A DNA stretch of 64,000 bases. It comes from Candidatus Trichorickettsia mobilis (GTDB taxonomy: Bacteria; Pseudomonadota; Alphaproteobacteria; Rickettsiales; Rickettsiaceae). The position numbers and the translations under genes were made by a program. Below are positions 19,113 through 28,303 of the stretch, in pieces. The stretch is from the NCBI RefSeq assembly GCF_034366785.1, contig NZ_CP112932.1, positions 248,001 through 312,000 of the forward strand. The letters run 5' to 3'. Numbering within the stretch: position 1 is the first letter of the stretch; every line of letters begins with the position of its first letter. The notes beneath the pieces were generated by a model. It did no database searches. It worked only from the letters and a program-made list of their open reading frames with translations, and was not told where the DNA came from.

Positions 19113-20487
19113 TTAAATTATGAACTTGTTTAAAACAACTGACAATTTTTTCAAGACGCATACCACGAGACCCTTTGATTAATATTAACTCATCGCCTCC
19201 TATTAAATTAGAAAGCTCTTCACATAATAAATCAACATTATCAAAACAAACTGACTCTATAGAATCAGGTAATAAAATTTTTAACCGTTGCATAGTTGGT
19301 CCTACTAATATCACTTTTCTTACTCCAGAATCAATAAGTGCAGGAACCACGCTTTCATGTAGTTGAACAGCAGTATCTCCTAGTTCCAGCATATCACCGA
19401 TTATAGCCATTTTCTTATTGCTCTCAAGCTGCTGCAAATAGCTAAAAGCAGCTTTTAATGATTCGGGATTAGCATTATAATAATCACAAAGCAATCTACA
19501 TTCTTTTTCTCCAAAACGAGCTTTAATAATTTTGCCGCGCCCAACAGTAAGCTCTATTTGCGATAATTGCATGGCAGCAATGTCTAGATCAAGCTTAAGT
19601 AATGAAATTACCATAAAAGCTGCAGCAAAATTTCTAGCATAATGCTCTGGGACAAAAGGTATAGTTACTGTTACCTCAACTCCATTGACCACATATACTA
19701 GCCGCACATTTTCTCCTAATTTTTCATAGATTTTAAGTCTGGCATTGGCAGCTTGAGCTTTCCCAAAATTATAAACTGATTTTATATTTAATCGCTCAAT
19801 ATTTAACATCATACGACCATAATACTTGCTATCTAAATTAATTACTGCCGTTCCATTAGCAGTTAAACCCTCAAAGATCTCACATTTTGCATCAACTATA
19901 TCAAGTACGGAATTAAAGAACTCCAAATGCGCTTCAGATACTGAGGTAATTACTGCAATATCTGGTTTGACTATTTTAGTAAGTTCTCGAATCTCCCCAG
20001 CATGATTCATCCCCATTTCAAAAATGGCATATTCGGCATCGTCTGGTTGTGAAGCTAAATTAATAAGTACGCCTAAATAATTATTAAAATTGCCACGACT
20101 GGCAAAAACGCATGCCATAGCCCCAAGCATGGTTTTTATCGTATCCTTAGTAGTAGTCTTGCCTACACTACCAGTTACTCCAATAAATTTAGCTTTTGAA
20201 TGTTGCCGTTTATATATCGCCAATTTATAGAGCGCATCCATTGTATCATCTACCATAATAATTTTGGTTGACGACAACCCTGGTATTGTTTCACTTACGA
20301 TCGCTGCCGCTGCTCCATGAGCAAAAGCATCTTCAACATAAGCATGCCCATTTCGATTACCTTTTAGCGCAATAAATAAGTCATTTTTTTGGACATCTTG
20401 CGAATTAAATTGCACCTGTCCCGTCTTAATAGAATTATCTACCATAACCCCTAAGGCCTCAGATAGCTGACTAGCTGACCAAATCAT
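19087..20487 (-). CDS. murF: UDP-N-acetylmuramoyl-tripeptide--D-alanyl-D-alanine ligase MurF
   Basis: The 466-aa Mur ligase has the ATP loop [15 protein letters not shown] near residue 103, the N-terminal UDP-binding domain ([26 protein letters not shown]), the [11 protein letters not shown] motif and the C-terminal [14 protein letters not shown] region typical of MurF. It adds D-Ala-D-Ala to the UDP-MurNAc-tripeptide in the cytosol. It lies 10 bp after the GTA-type TIM-barrel gene and overlaps mraY. The family assignment is firm. Confidence 0.96.
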   Translation of the reverse strand: MIWSASQLSEALGVMVDNSIKTGQVQFNSQDVQKNDLFIALKGNRNGHAYVEDAFAHGAAAAIVSETIPGLSSTKIIMVDDTMDALYKLAIYKRQHSKAKFIGVTGSVGKTTTKDTIKTMLGAMACVFASRGNFNNYLGVLINLASQPDDAEYAIFEMGMNHAGEIRELTKIVKPDIAVITSVSEAHLEFFNSVLDIVDAKCEIFEGLTANGTAVINLDSKYYGRMMLNIERLNIKSVYNFGKAQAANARLKIYEKLGENVRLVYVVNGVEVTVTIPFVPEHYARNFAAAFMVISLLKLDLDIAAMQLSQIELTVGRGKIIKARFGEKECRLLCDYYNANPESLKAAFSYLQQLESNKKMAIIGDMLELGDTAVQLHESVVPALIDSGVRKVILVGPTMQRLKILLPDSIESVCFDNVDLLCEELSNLIGGDELILIKGSRGMRLEKIVSCFKQVHNLIDGVSNAV

Positions 20488-20497
20488 ACACTCCCTC

Positions 20498-22252
20498 TTA
20501 AATTTGTTTTAATTGTTGCTTCTCTATTGCATGATGTTGCATTGTGATGGCTACAGTCTTTGTTCTGAAGTTTTCATATAATAAATTGATTCCTTGTTGC
20601 CCAAGCTTGATCCAATGCCCATATGTCCATAAATTGCTATCTGTGTATTCTTCCTTATGCCAACCATTTCCTCTTGCATCCAAACAGTAACCGAACATAT
20701 TGTGGACAAAAGAAGAGTGTTGCCAAAATTCTAATGTTGCTCTTAAAGCTTTACGTTGAACATCATCATCCGCTTTACCAGTAGAATGAGTCGGTGTTCC
20801 ACTATCTTGAGTATTAGGGTTAAAAAATACGTTCGGTTTATTAGAAGCTTTATCAATTGACGGGAAGCCAAATTCGGTGAACCATATTGGTTTCATTTCT
20901 GGTTTCCAAGAGGTTTTTTTACTTCCTACCCAATGTTCGCTACTCCACCAATGCTTTAAGTTTTTCCAAGCATTCCAAAGCTCATTCCCCCAAGAATGTT
21001 TTTGTTCATCTTCTCCAATATAATAATCATAGCCTTCTCCACTTTGCCAACCATGTTTGATCTCTTCAACGCTAATCATTGAGTTGCGTGAGTCAGTCAG
21101 GGGAAAATATGCATCGATTCCAACAAAATCTATTGCTTCGCATGCCCATAATGCATCCAGCGGACGCAAAACTCCACCAGCACTATGGTATTCAGACCAA
21201 TCTGCAGCATAAGTGATCTTGACATCTGCTCCTAATATTGCTTTAACCTCACGGGCAAGTTCAATTAGTTTTTCTATAAAAGGAAATTGGTTATCCGAAG
21301 TATGAATTCTAGTAAGCCCAACTAGCTCAGAACCAATAATAAAAGCATCAACTTTACCTTGTACTAATTTAGCGTAATGGATAATAAATTTTCTATATTC
21401 TTCATAAAAAGGCTCTACATCTTCTGGAACTCCATCTACACCTATATGTCCACGCCATGGTTTACCAGGCATATCTACCATAATTGATGGATAGAACATA
21501 ATCTTAAAACCATGATCTTTAGCAGTAGTTAAATAATTTACTACACTTTCATCATTAATCGACCCTCCGTAATTTACTATACTATCCCCATTATGCGAAA
21601 TTTGATGAGCAGATGTGCGATCATATTCACCCACTCTCCAGTTAGGATCACCACCTTCTTCCAGCGATTTTTCTACTCCTGGACGTATGTGGCAGTTTTT
21701 TATGTTGAGAATATCTACAAACCATGCTGCGACAGGAGCAATCCACTTAGTATTAGGAAGCTCTTCTTTGATTTCGTTTAAGCTTTGTATTGCCTTACTT
21801 CGTTGTGGATCGAGGATATATTCTCCACATCCAGGAATTATTACTATACCTGGAAGTAATTTTCTAATTATCTCCTCATCTTCATTTGGCAGTCGCATAA
21901 TTTTAACATTATTTGCTACATTCCCCCAAAGCTCTATATGAGGCTGATTAGTAAATATATTTAGATTCTCTACTTCTGCGCCACCAAAATACTCAATGCC
22001 TGCACAGTGCAAAGTGAGATCATTGATTTTGATTTCATGTGCTTTTTGCACAAATTTCAAACGTAACAAGTTATGTAACTTTATGATGATTTTATCAATG
22101 GTTACTGCTTGTGTATCGGCTTTTAGAAAATTTATTTCTAGATTTTCATCATTGCTACTATAAACATCAAATTCTATAGGCCCTTCTGCCACATCGATGG
22201 GTAATATAGCAACATCTCCAACACGATATTCTTCTAGATCTACAGTGAACAT
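20498..22252 (-). CDS. GTA TIM-barrel-like domain protein (gene transfer agent remnant)
   Basis: The 584-aa protein contains a long glycoside-hydrolase-like TIM barrel (about residues 150-560) of the GTA_TIM family, with DHGFKIMFYPSIMVDMPG, FIIGSELVGLTRI, KITYAADWSEYHSAGGV, DFVGIDAYFPLTD and WFTEFGFPSIDKA. The two glutamates in SELVG and TEFGF sit where acid/base and nucleophile residues are expected. In Rhodobacter-type GTAs this domain is the front half of the ~1,300-aa tail protein g15. Here it stands alone with a short beta-rich N-terminal region. It lies 10 bp upstream of murF in the cell-wall cluster, so it is probably co-transcribed. A cell-wall or glycan hydrolase role is inferred only. 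Confidence 0.82.
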   Translation of the reverse strand: MFTVDLEEYRVGDVAILPIDVAEGPIEFDVYSSNDENLEINFLKADTQAVTIDKIIIKLHNLLRLKFVQKAHEIKINDLTLHCAGIEYFGGAEVENLNIFTNQPHIELWGNVANNVKIMRLPNEDEEIIRKLLPGIVIIPGCGEYILDPQRSKAIQSLNEIKEELPNTKWIAPVAAWFVDILNIKNCHIRPGVEKSLEEGGDPNWRVGEYDRTSAHQISHNGDSIVNYGGSINDESVVNYLTTAKDHGFKIMFYPSIMVDMPGKPWRGHIGVDGVPEDVEPFYEEYRKFIIHYAKLVQGKVDAFIIGSELVGLTRIHTSDNQFPFIEKLIELAREVKAILGADVKITYAADWSEYHSAGGVLRPLDALWACEAIDFVGIDAYFPLTDSRNSMISVEEIKHGWQSGEGYDYYIGEDEQKHSWGNELWNAWKNLKHWWSSEHWVGSKKTSWKPEMKPIWFTEFGFPSIDKASNKPNVFFNPNTQDSGTPTHSTGKADDDVQRKALRATLEFWQHSSFVHNMFGYCLDARGNGWHKEEYTDSNLWTYGHWIKLGQQGINLLYENFRTKTVAITMQHHAIEKQQLKQI

Positions 22253-22572
22253 ATATACAATATTATTATTATTTTACTTTCAGCTTTACCTTTTTGGAGA
22301 CCATGAGGTTCACTACCACGTCAGGACTTCATGAGATGCTAAATAACCCTAAACACCTAAGGTATCCCGACACTCAAGGTCATCTCGAATTATCCTGAAC
22401 AGATCCCGAAACAAGTTCGGGATGACTTTGGGTGTACAGGATGACCCGAGTGTACAGGATGACCTTGGCTGTCACACGATGACCTGTAATCACTGACAAC
22501 CTGTGGTCACTGATGACATTTGGCTATCGGAGTGACGTTCTACAAGTCGGAATAACCACATTTTGATATAAG
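22253..22572. repeat. Spacer with family C hairpin and degenerate tandem GATGAC repeat
   Basis: The 320-bp gap splits murE from the rest of the dcw genes. A family C hairpin lies near 22404-22428 (GATCCCGAAACAAGTTCGGG). A run of degenerate units of about 18-20 bp follows, each ending in GATGAC (about 22422-22530, for example GTGTACAGGATGAC twice and then CACACGATGAC). No gene is seen. Confidence 0.75.
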
Positions 22573-24015
22573 CTACACCTTCAATCCCAAAGCCTGTCTT
22601 GCTATTTCTACATCATCCATTGCTATTACCTGATTACCAATAATCTGATAATTCTCGTGCCCCTTACCGGCTATCAATAATATATCTTCTGCTTGCAACC
22701 ATTTAACTGTATCAATTATTGCTTGTTTACGATTCGGAATCTCAATTGCTGATTTTGCCTCAGCTAAAATTTCTTGGCGAATCGCAGCAGGATCCTCGTC
22801 TCTTGGATTATCGTCAGTGATGATTACTACATCAGCAATCTCAGCTGCGATTTTTCCCATAATTGGCCGCTTTAACTGATCACGATTACCGCCACAACCA
22901 AATACTACCTTTAACTTACCGCTGCCGGTAAGTAATTTTTTTAGCTCAAGCAAAGAGTTTGCTAAAGCATCAGGAGTATGAGCATAATCAACAAATATAT
23001 GGAATGAATGACTTTTATCCGTCACTCGTTCAAGCCTGCCACGCACAGCTCTTATTAGCGGCAATTTTTTGACTATATCTGCAAAAACAAAACCAGCTTG
23101 ATGAACTAAAATAGCAGCAATCAGCAGATTAATTCCCTGGAAACTCCCAATGATCTCTGTATAAATATTATATATTTCACCTAAATAAGAAAATTCTATT
23201 GCTTGTCTATTAACTGTAGAATTTGCTTTAATAATTCTAACATCTCCGCTTGTTCCAACAGTAATTACTTGAATTTTTTGCTCATTTAAGTATGACTTAA
23301 TAAAATCAATATTAACAATATCAGCATTAATTACCGCAATCCCATCAGGCAATAAATTTTCAGTAAATAACTTTAGCTTGGCGTTTAAATACTCATCCAT
23401 AGTGAGATGATAATCCAAGTGATCTTGTGAAAAACTTGTAAAACCAGCAGCAATAACTGGAATGTCATAGATGCGTTTTTGCTGTAAACCATGACTAGAT
23501 GCCTCAAATGCTACATAATTAATGTTGTTATCAGCTAGATCATTAAGGATTTTACGAAAAGTTAGCACGTCAACTGTAGTTAACCCTTTGGTATCGATGT
23601 TATTATTAATTTCTCTATTTAATTCTATTCCTAATGTGCCAATACTAGCACTACGCTGCCCAAGTAAGCCAAATAATTGGCGTATATACGCTACTACTGA
23701 AGTTTTGCCATTAGTACCAGTAACTGCAATTAAATGTTCTGGAATTTTAGGATAAAAAATACTACTAGCATAACTTAAAGCAATTCTAACATCATCAACA
23801 CAGACGATTCGTTGATCCAATAATTGCTCCGGATCATCAGTAATTACTAACTGCGCTCCAGCATTAAAGGCCTGTTGAAGATAATGATTACCATTAACAT
23901 GTTCTCCAACTATAGCAAAAAAAGCATCTCCAGGTTTAACGCTTCTTGAATCAAAGCTCAAGCCTATGATATTGTACTCTTTAAACAATTGTTGCAGTTT
24001 ATATTTCATGGTCAA
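22573..24015 (-). CDS. murE: UDP-MurNAc-L-Ala-D-Glu:meso-diaminopimelate ligase MurE
   Basis: The 480-aa Mur ligase has the ATP loop AVTGTNGKTSVVAYI near residue 98, the carbamylated-lysine region and the substrate motif DNPR in ITDDNPRDEDPAAI, which marks specificity for meso-diaminopimelate. It adds the third residue of the stem peptide in the cytosol. It overlaps ftsI by 17 bp, which fits the conserved ftsI-murE order. The length is typical. Confidence 0.96.
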   Translation of the reverse strand: MTMKYKLQQLFKEYNIIGLSFDSRSVKPGDAFFAIVGEHVNGNHYLQQAFNAGAQLVITDDPEQLLDQRIVCVDDVRIALSYASSIFYPKIPEHLIAVTGTNGKTSVVAYIRQLFGLLGQRSASIGTLGIELNREINNNIDTKGLTTVDVLTFRKILNDLADNNINYVAFEASSHGLQQKRIYDIPVIAAGFTSFSQDHLDYHLTMDEYLNAKLKLFTENLLPDGIAVINADIVNIDFIKSYLNEQKIQVITVGTSGDVRIIKANSTVNRQAIEFSYLGEIYNIYTEIIGSFQGINLLIAAILVHQAGFVFADIVKKLPLIRAVRGRLERVTDKSHSFHIFVDYAHTPDALANSLLELKKLLTGSGKLKVVFGCGGNRDQLKRPIMGKIAAEIADVVIITDDNPRDEDPAAIRQEILAEAKSAIEIPNRKQAIIDTVKWLQAEDILLIAGKGHENYQIIGNQVIAMDDVEIARQALGLKV

Positions 24016-25819
24016 TTTTATAATCTATATTTAATATATTCTGTACTTCCGAACTTTCTTCGTCAATCGCACTGAGTCCATATAAAGCCACCATCCGTTC
24101 AAAAATTTTATTCACTAACGGCGCAGCATTCCAGCCGGCGGTAGTATGTCCGGAGGTCTGTTTATTGCCCTTTGGATCATCAAGCATCACATAAACAACA
24201 TATTGCGGATCTGATGCCGGCAACACCCCAAAAAATGATGAGATTCTGCTATTTTGTACATAACGCCCAGCAACAGACTTATTAGCCGTACCAGTTTTGC
24301 CGCCAACTAAATAACCTTTGACATCTGCTCTTTTTCCGGTCCCCTCTTTTACTACTAAACGTAACAATTTTCGCATTTGCCTGGAAGTTTCTTCACTAAA
24401 TACCCTTTTCCCATTAATCTGATCATTTTGTTTTTTAATTAAAGTTAATGGATATAAATAACCACCATTTACCACCGGTAACATTGCTTGTACAAAATGT
24501 AGCGGACTAATAGAAATTCCATAACCATAAGACATAGTTACCAAGCTTAAATCAGTCCAACGACTATCAGCAGGAAAAAGTGGCGTCCCGCGTTCCGGCA
24601 ATTCAATAGTTAATTGCTCTAGCAGACCTAAATTCTTAAGATATTTCTTAAAATTATTCTTACCAATCTCAAGAATTATCTGACTAGTACCAATATTGGA
24701 AGAGTGTAGAAAAATTTCGGCAACACTATGCCAACCGCTTCTGGGATGATAATCTTTAACCTCAAAGCGCCCTACTCGCATATAACTAATATTATAGGCA
24801 TCATTGACAGTTATTGCCTCAGTATCTAGTCCAATGGCAATCGTTATAGACTTAAAACCTGAACCAATTTCATAAATTCCATGACTTGCTGTATTAAATA
24901 GTTGAGCATTAGTTGCTTTCTGTGGATGATGAGGATCAAAATCTGGTTTAGATACCATTGCCAGAATTTCTCCATTATGAGGGTTTGCAACAATTGCTGC
25001 ACCGCCAACCGCATTAAATTGCTGTATAGTAGACTCCAATTCCTCGCTTAAGATCGTCTGTAACCTGACATCTACAGATAATTCTAATGCTGCATTAGCA
25101 TTATTAGCACCATTTACCTGTTCAACATTTCGTAAGAATTGATCATATTTCTTTTCTAATCCTGCAAGTCCAATTAAATCCCTACCTACATAACCAATAA
25201 TATGAGAAAGTACTCGACCAAACAAATAAACTCGTTTTTGTTCACGCTCAAAACCAAATCCCGGTAACCCAAGATTAGTAATCTCAGTTTGTATTGCTGG
25301 ACTAAGATCACGCGCTATCCAAATGAAATTTTTATTACTAGATAATTCAAGCAATAAATTTTCTATATTTAGATTTGGAATGATTTTAGACAATTTATTT
25401 AATGACTGTCGTGGATCAGTTACCTTAGCAGGATATGCAAATAATGATGATGAAGGTACGCTTATCGTTAGTACCTTACCGTAACGATCTACTATCTCCT
25501 TTCTAAAATTAGTTTTAACCGAATATTCATTAGATTTGACATAGTTACTATTGGTTACAATTATTAAACGATAAATTAAACCGATAAAACACAGAGCAAA
25601 AACAGCAATAATTATTATAATTCTGAATCTGGCACTATTATCATATAAATCCCACGCAAAGATAATCTGATATATGCTTTTCTGGTTTGTGTCGTTTCTA
25701 AAACCTTGATTGTCATTCCAGCACTCTCTACCATTCCTGCACAAGCAAGTTTTGATCTGTAACCAATATTGATATAGCTTATTGAATACGTCCATAATTA
25801 TCAATTTTGGTTGCAACAA
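23999..25819 (-). CDS. ftsI: Septal peptidoglycan transpeptidase FtsI (PBP3)
   Basis: The 606-aa protein has one membrane segment (about residues 66-88), a dimerisation domain (GKVLTISVPSSSLFAYP) and a transpeptidase domain with SGFK (catalytic Ser320), SSN and KTG motifs (VGGKTGTANKS). FtsI cross-links septal peptidoglycan in the periplasm with FtsW. The gene can also start at the in-frame ATG of MDVFNKLY, eight residues later. Both starts overlap ftsL. The ~60 residues before the membrane helix are longer than in most FtsI proteins. Confidence 0.95.
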   Translation of the reverse strand: MLQPKLIIMDVFNKLYQYWLQIKTCLCRNGRECWNDNQGFRNDTNQKSIYQIIFAWDLYDNSARFRIIIIIAVFALCFIGLIYRLIIVTNSNYVKSNEYSVKTNFRKEIVDRYGKVLTISVPSSSLFAYPAKVTDPRQSLNKLSKIIPNLNIENLLLELSSNKNFIWIARDLSPAIQTEITNLGLPGFGFEREQKRVYLFGRVLSHIIGYVGRDLIGLAGLEKKYDQFLRNVEQVNGANNANAALELSVDVRLQTILSEELESTIQQFNAVGGAAIVANPHNGEILAMVSKPDFDPHHPQKATNAQLFNTASHGIYEIGSGFKSITIAIGLDTEAITVNDAYNISYMRVGRFEVKDYHPRSGWHSVAEIFLHSSNIGTSQIILEIGKNNFKKYLKNLGLLEQLTIELPERGTPLFPADSRWTDLSLVTMSYGYGISISPLHFVQAMLPVVNGGYLYPLTLIKKQNDQINGKRVFSEETSRQMRKLLRLVVKEGTGKRADVKGYLVGGKTGTANKSVAGRYVQNSRISSFFGVLPASDPQYVVYVMLDDPKGNKQTSGHTTAGWNAAPLVNKIFERMVALYGLSAIDEESSEVQNILNIDYKIDHEI

Positions 25820-26192
25820 CGCGTTGTATATACTTGCTTGGAGCCTTCTTATAACGCCACTTAATATGATGCTTTGTACTTAAATTTGCTACCGCATATT
25901 GTTTCTTTGTTTTAGTATCAACTGTCTGTAGCAATGGATCTGTGATCATCTGGTGACTATGCACGTTATCTAAACCAAGATAACTAGATAGCTGACGCAG
26001 TCTATCTGGCGATGTTAAATAAGCCATTTCTGCTTTTAACATATGAGCTTTATCTCTCTCTTCTGATATTTGCTTACTTAGCTCATCAATCTGATAACAA
26101 AAACTCCTAACTTGACTCTTGATGATAAACAACCCATAAACGGTAGCACAACATATAGCAAAAACTACACAATTAAATACTCGTATGATCAT
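25779..26192 (-). CDS. ftsL: Cell division protein FtsL
   Basis: The 137-aa protein has a membrane segment at residues 4-24, then a periplasmic coiled coil (SFCYQIDELSKQISEERDKAHMLKAEMAYLTSP...) and the family feature of a short motif about DRLRQLSSYLGL. FtsL forms the FtsQLB complex that activates septal synthesis. Sequence conservation is low in this family. The call rests on size, topology, coiled coil and position between rsmH and ftsI. It overlaps both neighbours. Confidence 0.85.
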   Translation of the reverse strand: MIIRVFNCVVFAICCATVYGLFIIKSQVRSFCYQIDELSKQISEERDKAHMLKAEMAYLTSPDRLRQLSSYLGLDNVHSHQMITDPLLQTVDTKTKKQYAVANLSTKHHIKWRYKKAPSKYIQRVVATKIDNYGRIQ

Positions 26193-27117
26193 TACCCGCT
26201 CCTATCCTTATTGCTGCTCTGAGTTTTGCTGATCTAGATCTTGGATTAATTAAAACTTCATCTCTTAGCGGTGAAATCGGTTTTTTAGTCAAAATTCTTA
26301 AAAATTCTGAATCTTGAGCTTCATTTATCATTAGTTTAGCATATTTTGACCTAGCTATAATTTTCACTGAATTGCTTCTCAAAAAATCTTTAACTATACG
26401 ATCTTCCAAAGAATGGAATGATACAATTACTAATCTGCCGTTAGGAGCTAGCAGCTTTAACGACTGTTCCAATAAAATTTTTAATTGTTTAAGTTCATCA
26501 TTGACATAAATCCTAATCGCTTGGAAAGTTTTAGTTGCCGTATCAATCTTACCTTTTTTGAAACCTACGCTACTACGCACTATCTTAGCTAATCTCGCTG
26601 TATTGGTTATTGGGTCAATCTTACGTTCATTAATAATTGACCTTGCTATCTTTCGAGCATAAGGCTCATCACCATATTGATAAATCACATCAGCAATATC
26701 AGCTTCACTGGCGTTATTAATAAAAACAGCCGCGTCTTCTCCTTTGCTACTCATTCTCATATCTAACGGCCCATCATTAGCAAATGAGAAGCCACGTGCA
26801 CTCATATCAAGTTGCATACTTGATACGCCAAGATCTGCAACTATGCCATCAAACTTAACGCCAGTAAAAATACTGCCTATTTCAGCAAAACTACTATTGA
26901 TAAATTTAAAACGATCTTTATATTCACGATAACAATTATCAGCATATTCCTGCACGGCAGGATCTCGATCAATAGCCGTCAACTTACATTCACAGCTATT
27001 CAAAATCGCTGTGCTGTAACCTCCGGCACCAAACGTACAATCTAAAAAATTCTCACCGACTCTTGGAGCAAGATACTTGATCATTTCGTTTAATAACACT
27101 GGTGTATGAGCTAACAT
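26173..27117 (-). CDS. rsmH: 16S rRNA (cytosine-1402 N4)-methyltransferase RsmH
   Basis: The 314-aa enzyme has the N-terminal signature HTPVLLNEMIKYLAPR, the SAM site LDCTFGAGGYSTAIL, the segment GIVADLGVSSMQLD and the late motif VIVSFHSLEDRIVK, all standard in RsmH/MraW. It methylates C1402 in the ribosomal P site. Its place after mraZ is the conserved head of the dcw cluster, and it overlaps ftsL by 20 bp. Confidence 0.96.
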   Translation of the reverse strand: MLAHTPVLLNEMIKYLAPRVGENFLDCTFGAGGYSTAILNSCECKLTAIDRDPAVQEYADNCYREYKDRFKFINSSFAEIGSIFTGVKFDGIVADLGVSSMQLDMSARGFSFANDGPLDMRMSSKGEDAAVFINNASEADIADVIYQYGDEPYARKIARSIINERKIDPITNTARLAKIVRSSVGFKKGKIDTATKTFQAIRIYVNDELKQLKILLEQSLKLLAPNGRLVIVSFHSLEDRIVKDFLRSNSVKIIARSKYAKLMINEAQDSEFLRILTKKPISPLRDEVLINPRSRSAKLRAAIRIGAGNDHTSI

Positions 27118-27179
27118 ATTTTATTACACATCAGACCTCTACCTCATCTGCATTTTGTCTAAAAATCTCCATTTTTAGC

Positions 27180-27635
27180 TTATGCAACAGGTCTATCCTT
27201 TAATGTTAAACGATTATTTTGTGCAATTTGTCTTGCAGCCACCAAATAAGCATCAAAATTTTGTGGTTGCCACATTTCAAAAACCACTCCTTTTCCAACA
27301 AAACATACCTGCTCTTCCATTTCAGCATGCTCAAGCAATGATTTCGGTAATACCACTCGCCCTTCTCCATCAAAAGCTAACTGTACCGCTTCACCAAGAA
27401 TTATAGTTTCAAAAGCATCTCGCTCTTCAGAATATGGATCAAGATTTTGAATAACCTGACTAAGAGCTTCAAGTCTGGCAACACTACAAGCTTCTATGCA
27501 TTTATTTCTGAATGATGGATACGCAATAATTCCATTGAAATTTTGCCCGGATAACACAAGCCTATAACTCGCAGGCACCGAGACCCTGCTCTTTTTATCA
27601 AGGTTATTAATATATTTTGATAAAAAAATATTCAT
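27180..27635 (-). CDS. mraZ: Transcriptional regulator MraZ
   Basis: The 151-aa protein has two tandem AbrB-like domains. The first carries [19 protein letters not shown] and the second [19 protein letters not shown]. MraZ normally binds its own promoter and represses the dcw cluster. I looked for the tandem TGGGN boxes upstream (27636-27760) and saw none, so autoregulation is not shown here. It heads the cluster. Confidence 0.95.
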   Translation of the reverse strand: MNIFLSKYINNLDKKSRVSVPASYRLVLSGQNFNGIIAYPSFRNKCIEACSVARLEALSQVIQNLDPYSEERDAFETIILGEAVQLAFDGEGRVVLPKSLLEHAEMEEQVCFVGKGVVFEMWQPQNFDAYLVAARQIAQNNRLTLKDRPVA

Positions 27636-28210
27636 TTTTTAACTATGGTCATTAGTTTTACAGAATCATACAAATTGTAGTATTTTTACACTTATCTTAA
27701 TTATTTCATAAATTCTTAATCATATAATTACATAATATCCCAAAGCTGGAAGCTGGAATAACAAGGTAGAGTGTTCAAAGAACCATACGCGTCAAGTTTA
27801 AGAAAAGAGATGATATAAACCGTCATTGCGAAAGCTTTCCGAAGCAATCCAGGAAATAAGAATATTAACTGGATTGCTGCGACCACTAACGTGGTCTCAG
27901 CTCAGACACAAAGAACGGTCTCAAAGGCAGTTCATATTGTCTCTTTATCTTAAACTCAACACGTGTTGTTCATTAAACTAAACAACTTCAAAATCATTAT
28001 TATCCGCATTCAAAATTGGGTATATTTGGGATTTAATGGTACTACATGGAGAATGTAATATATCTCACATTTAGTCAAGTAATTTCTTCAAGAAAATATT
28101 AAAGAATACAGCTAGTTTATTAATGTTTTACATGATATTTATGATAGTATCTTAAAATCTTGTGTAATTATTACTACAACTTCAGACTAATTTTAGTCTT
28201 GCTAAAGAGT

Positions 28211-28244
28211 TTGGCACGATTTATGCTGATCTTTTAGTTATAAT
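28211..28244 (+). promoter_or_regulatory. Candidate promoter of the FlgE-like gene
   Basis: TTGGCACGATTTATGCT (28211-28227) has the GG-N10-GC spacing of a sigma-54 promoter, with the -24 part nearly perfect and the -12 part (ATGCT) imperfect. A perfect TATAAT lies at 28239-28244, which alone could serve sigma-70 with a weak -35. Which one is used cannot be told from sequence. Confidence 0.35.
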
Positions 28245-28288
28245 GGCTTTTTAAGAAGCTGATGATATCACCGTTAGTTATATTGATT

Positions 28289-28303
28289 TAAGGAGGAGTA
28301 TGT
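28289..28303 (+). promoter_or_regulatory. Strong ribosome binding site of the FlgE-like gene
   Basis: TAAGGAGGAG lies a few bases before the ATG at 28304. It is an almost full anti-16S match, stronger than most sites in this AT-rich window, and suggests high translation as expected of a structural protein. Confidence 0.7.

Larger units (their letters stand above)
27636..28303. repeat. Divergent spacer with a long family A element and flgE-like upstream region
   Basis: No gene is seen in this 668-bp gap between mraZ and the FlgE-like gene. A family A element runs about 27770-27980, with left end GAGTGTTCAAAGAACCATAC, an inner CGTCATTGCGAAAG...GAAGCAATCCAGG core and right end GTTGTTCATTAAACT. 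The remainder (27980-28303) is AT-rich and contains the promoter candidates listed separately. Confidence 0.7.

Noticed and set aside
23522-23755. Plus-strand frame within murE
   Set aside because: It is an antisense shadow of a firm gene.
27636-27770. MraZ operator boxes upstream of mraZ
   Set aside because: Only one TGGG-like site is visible. Tandem TGGGN boxes with regular spacing are absent.
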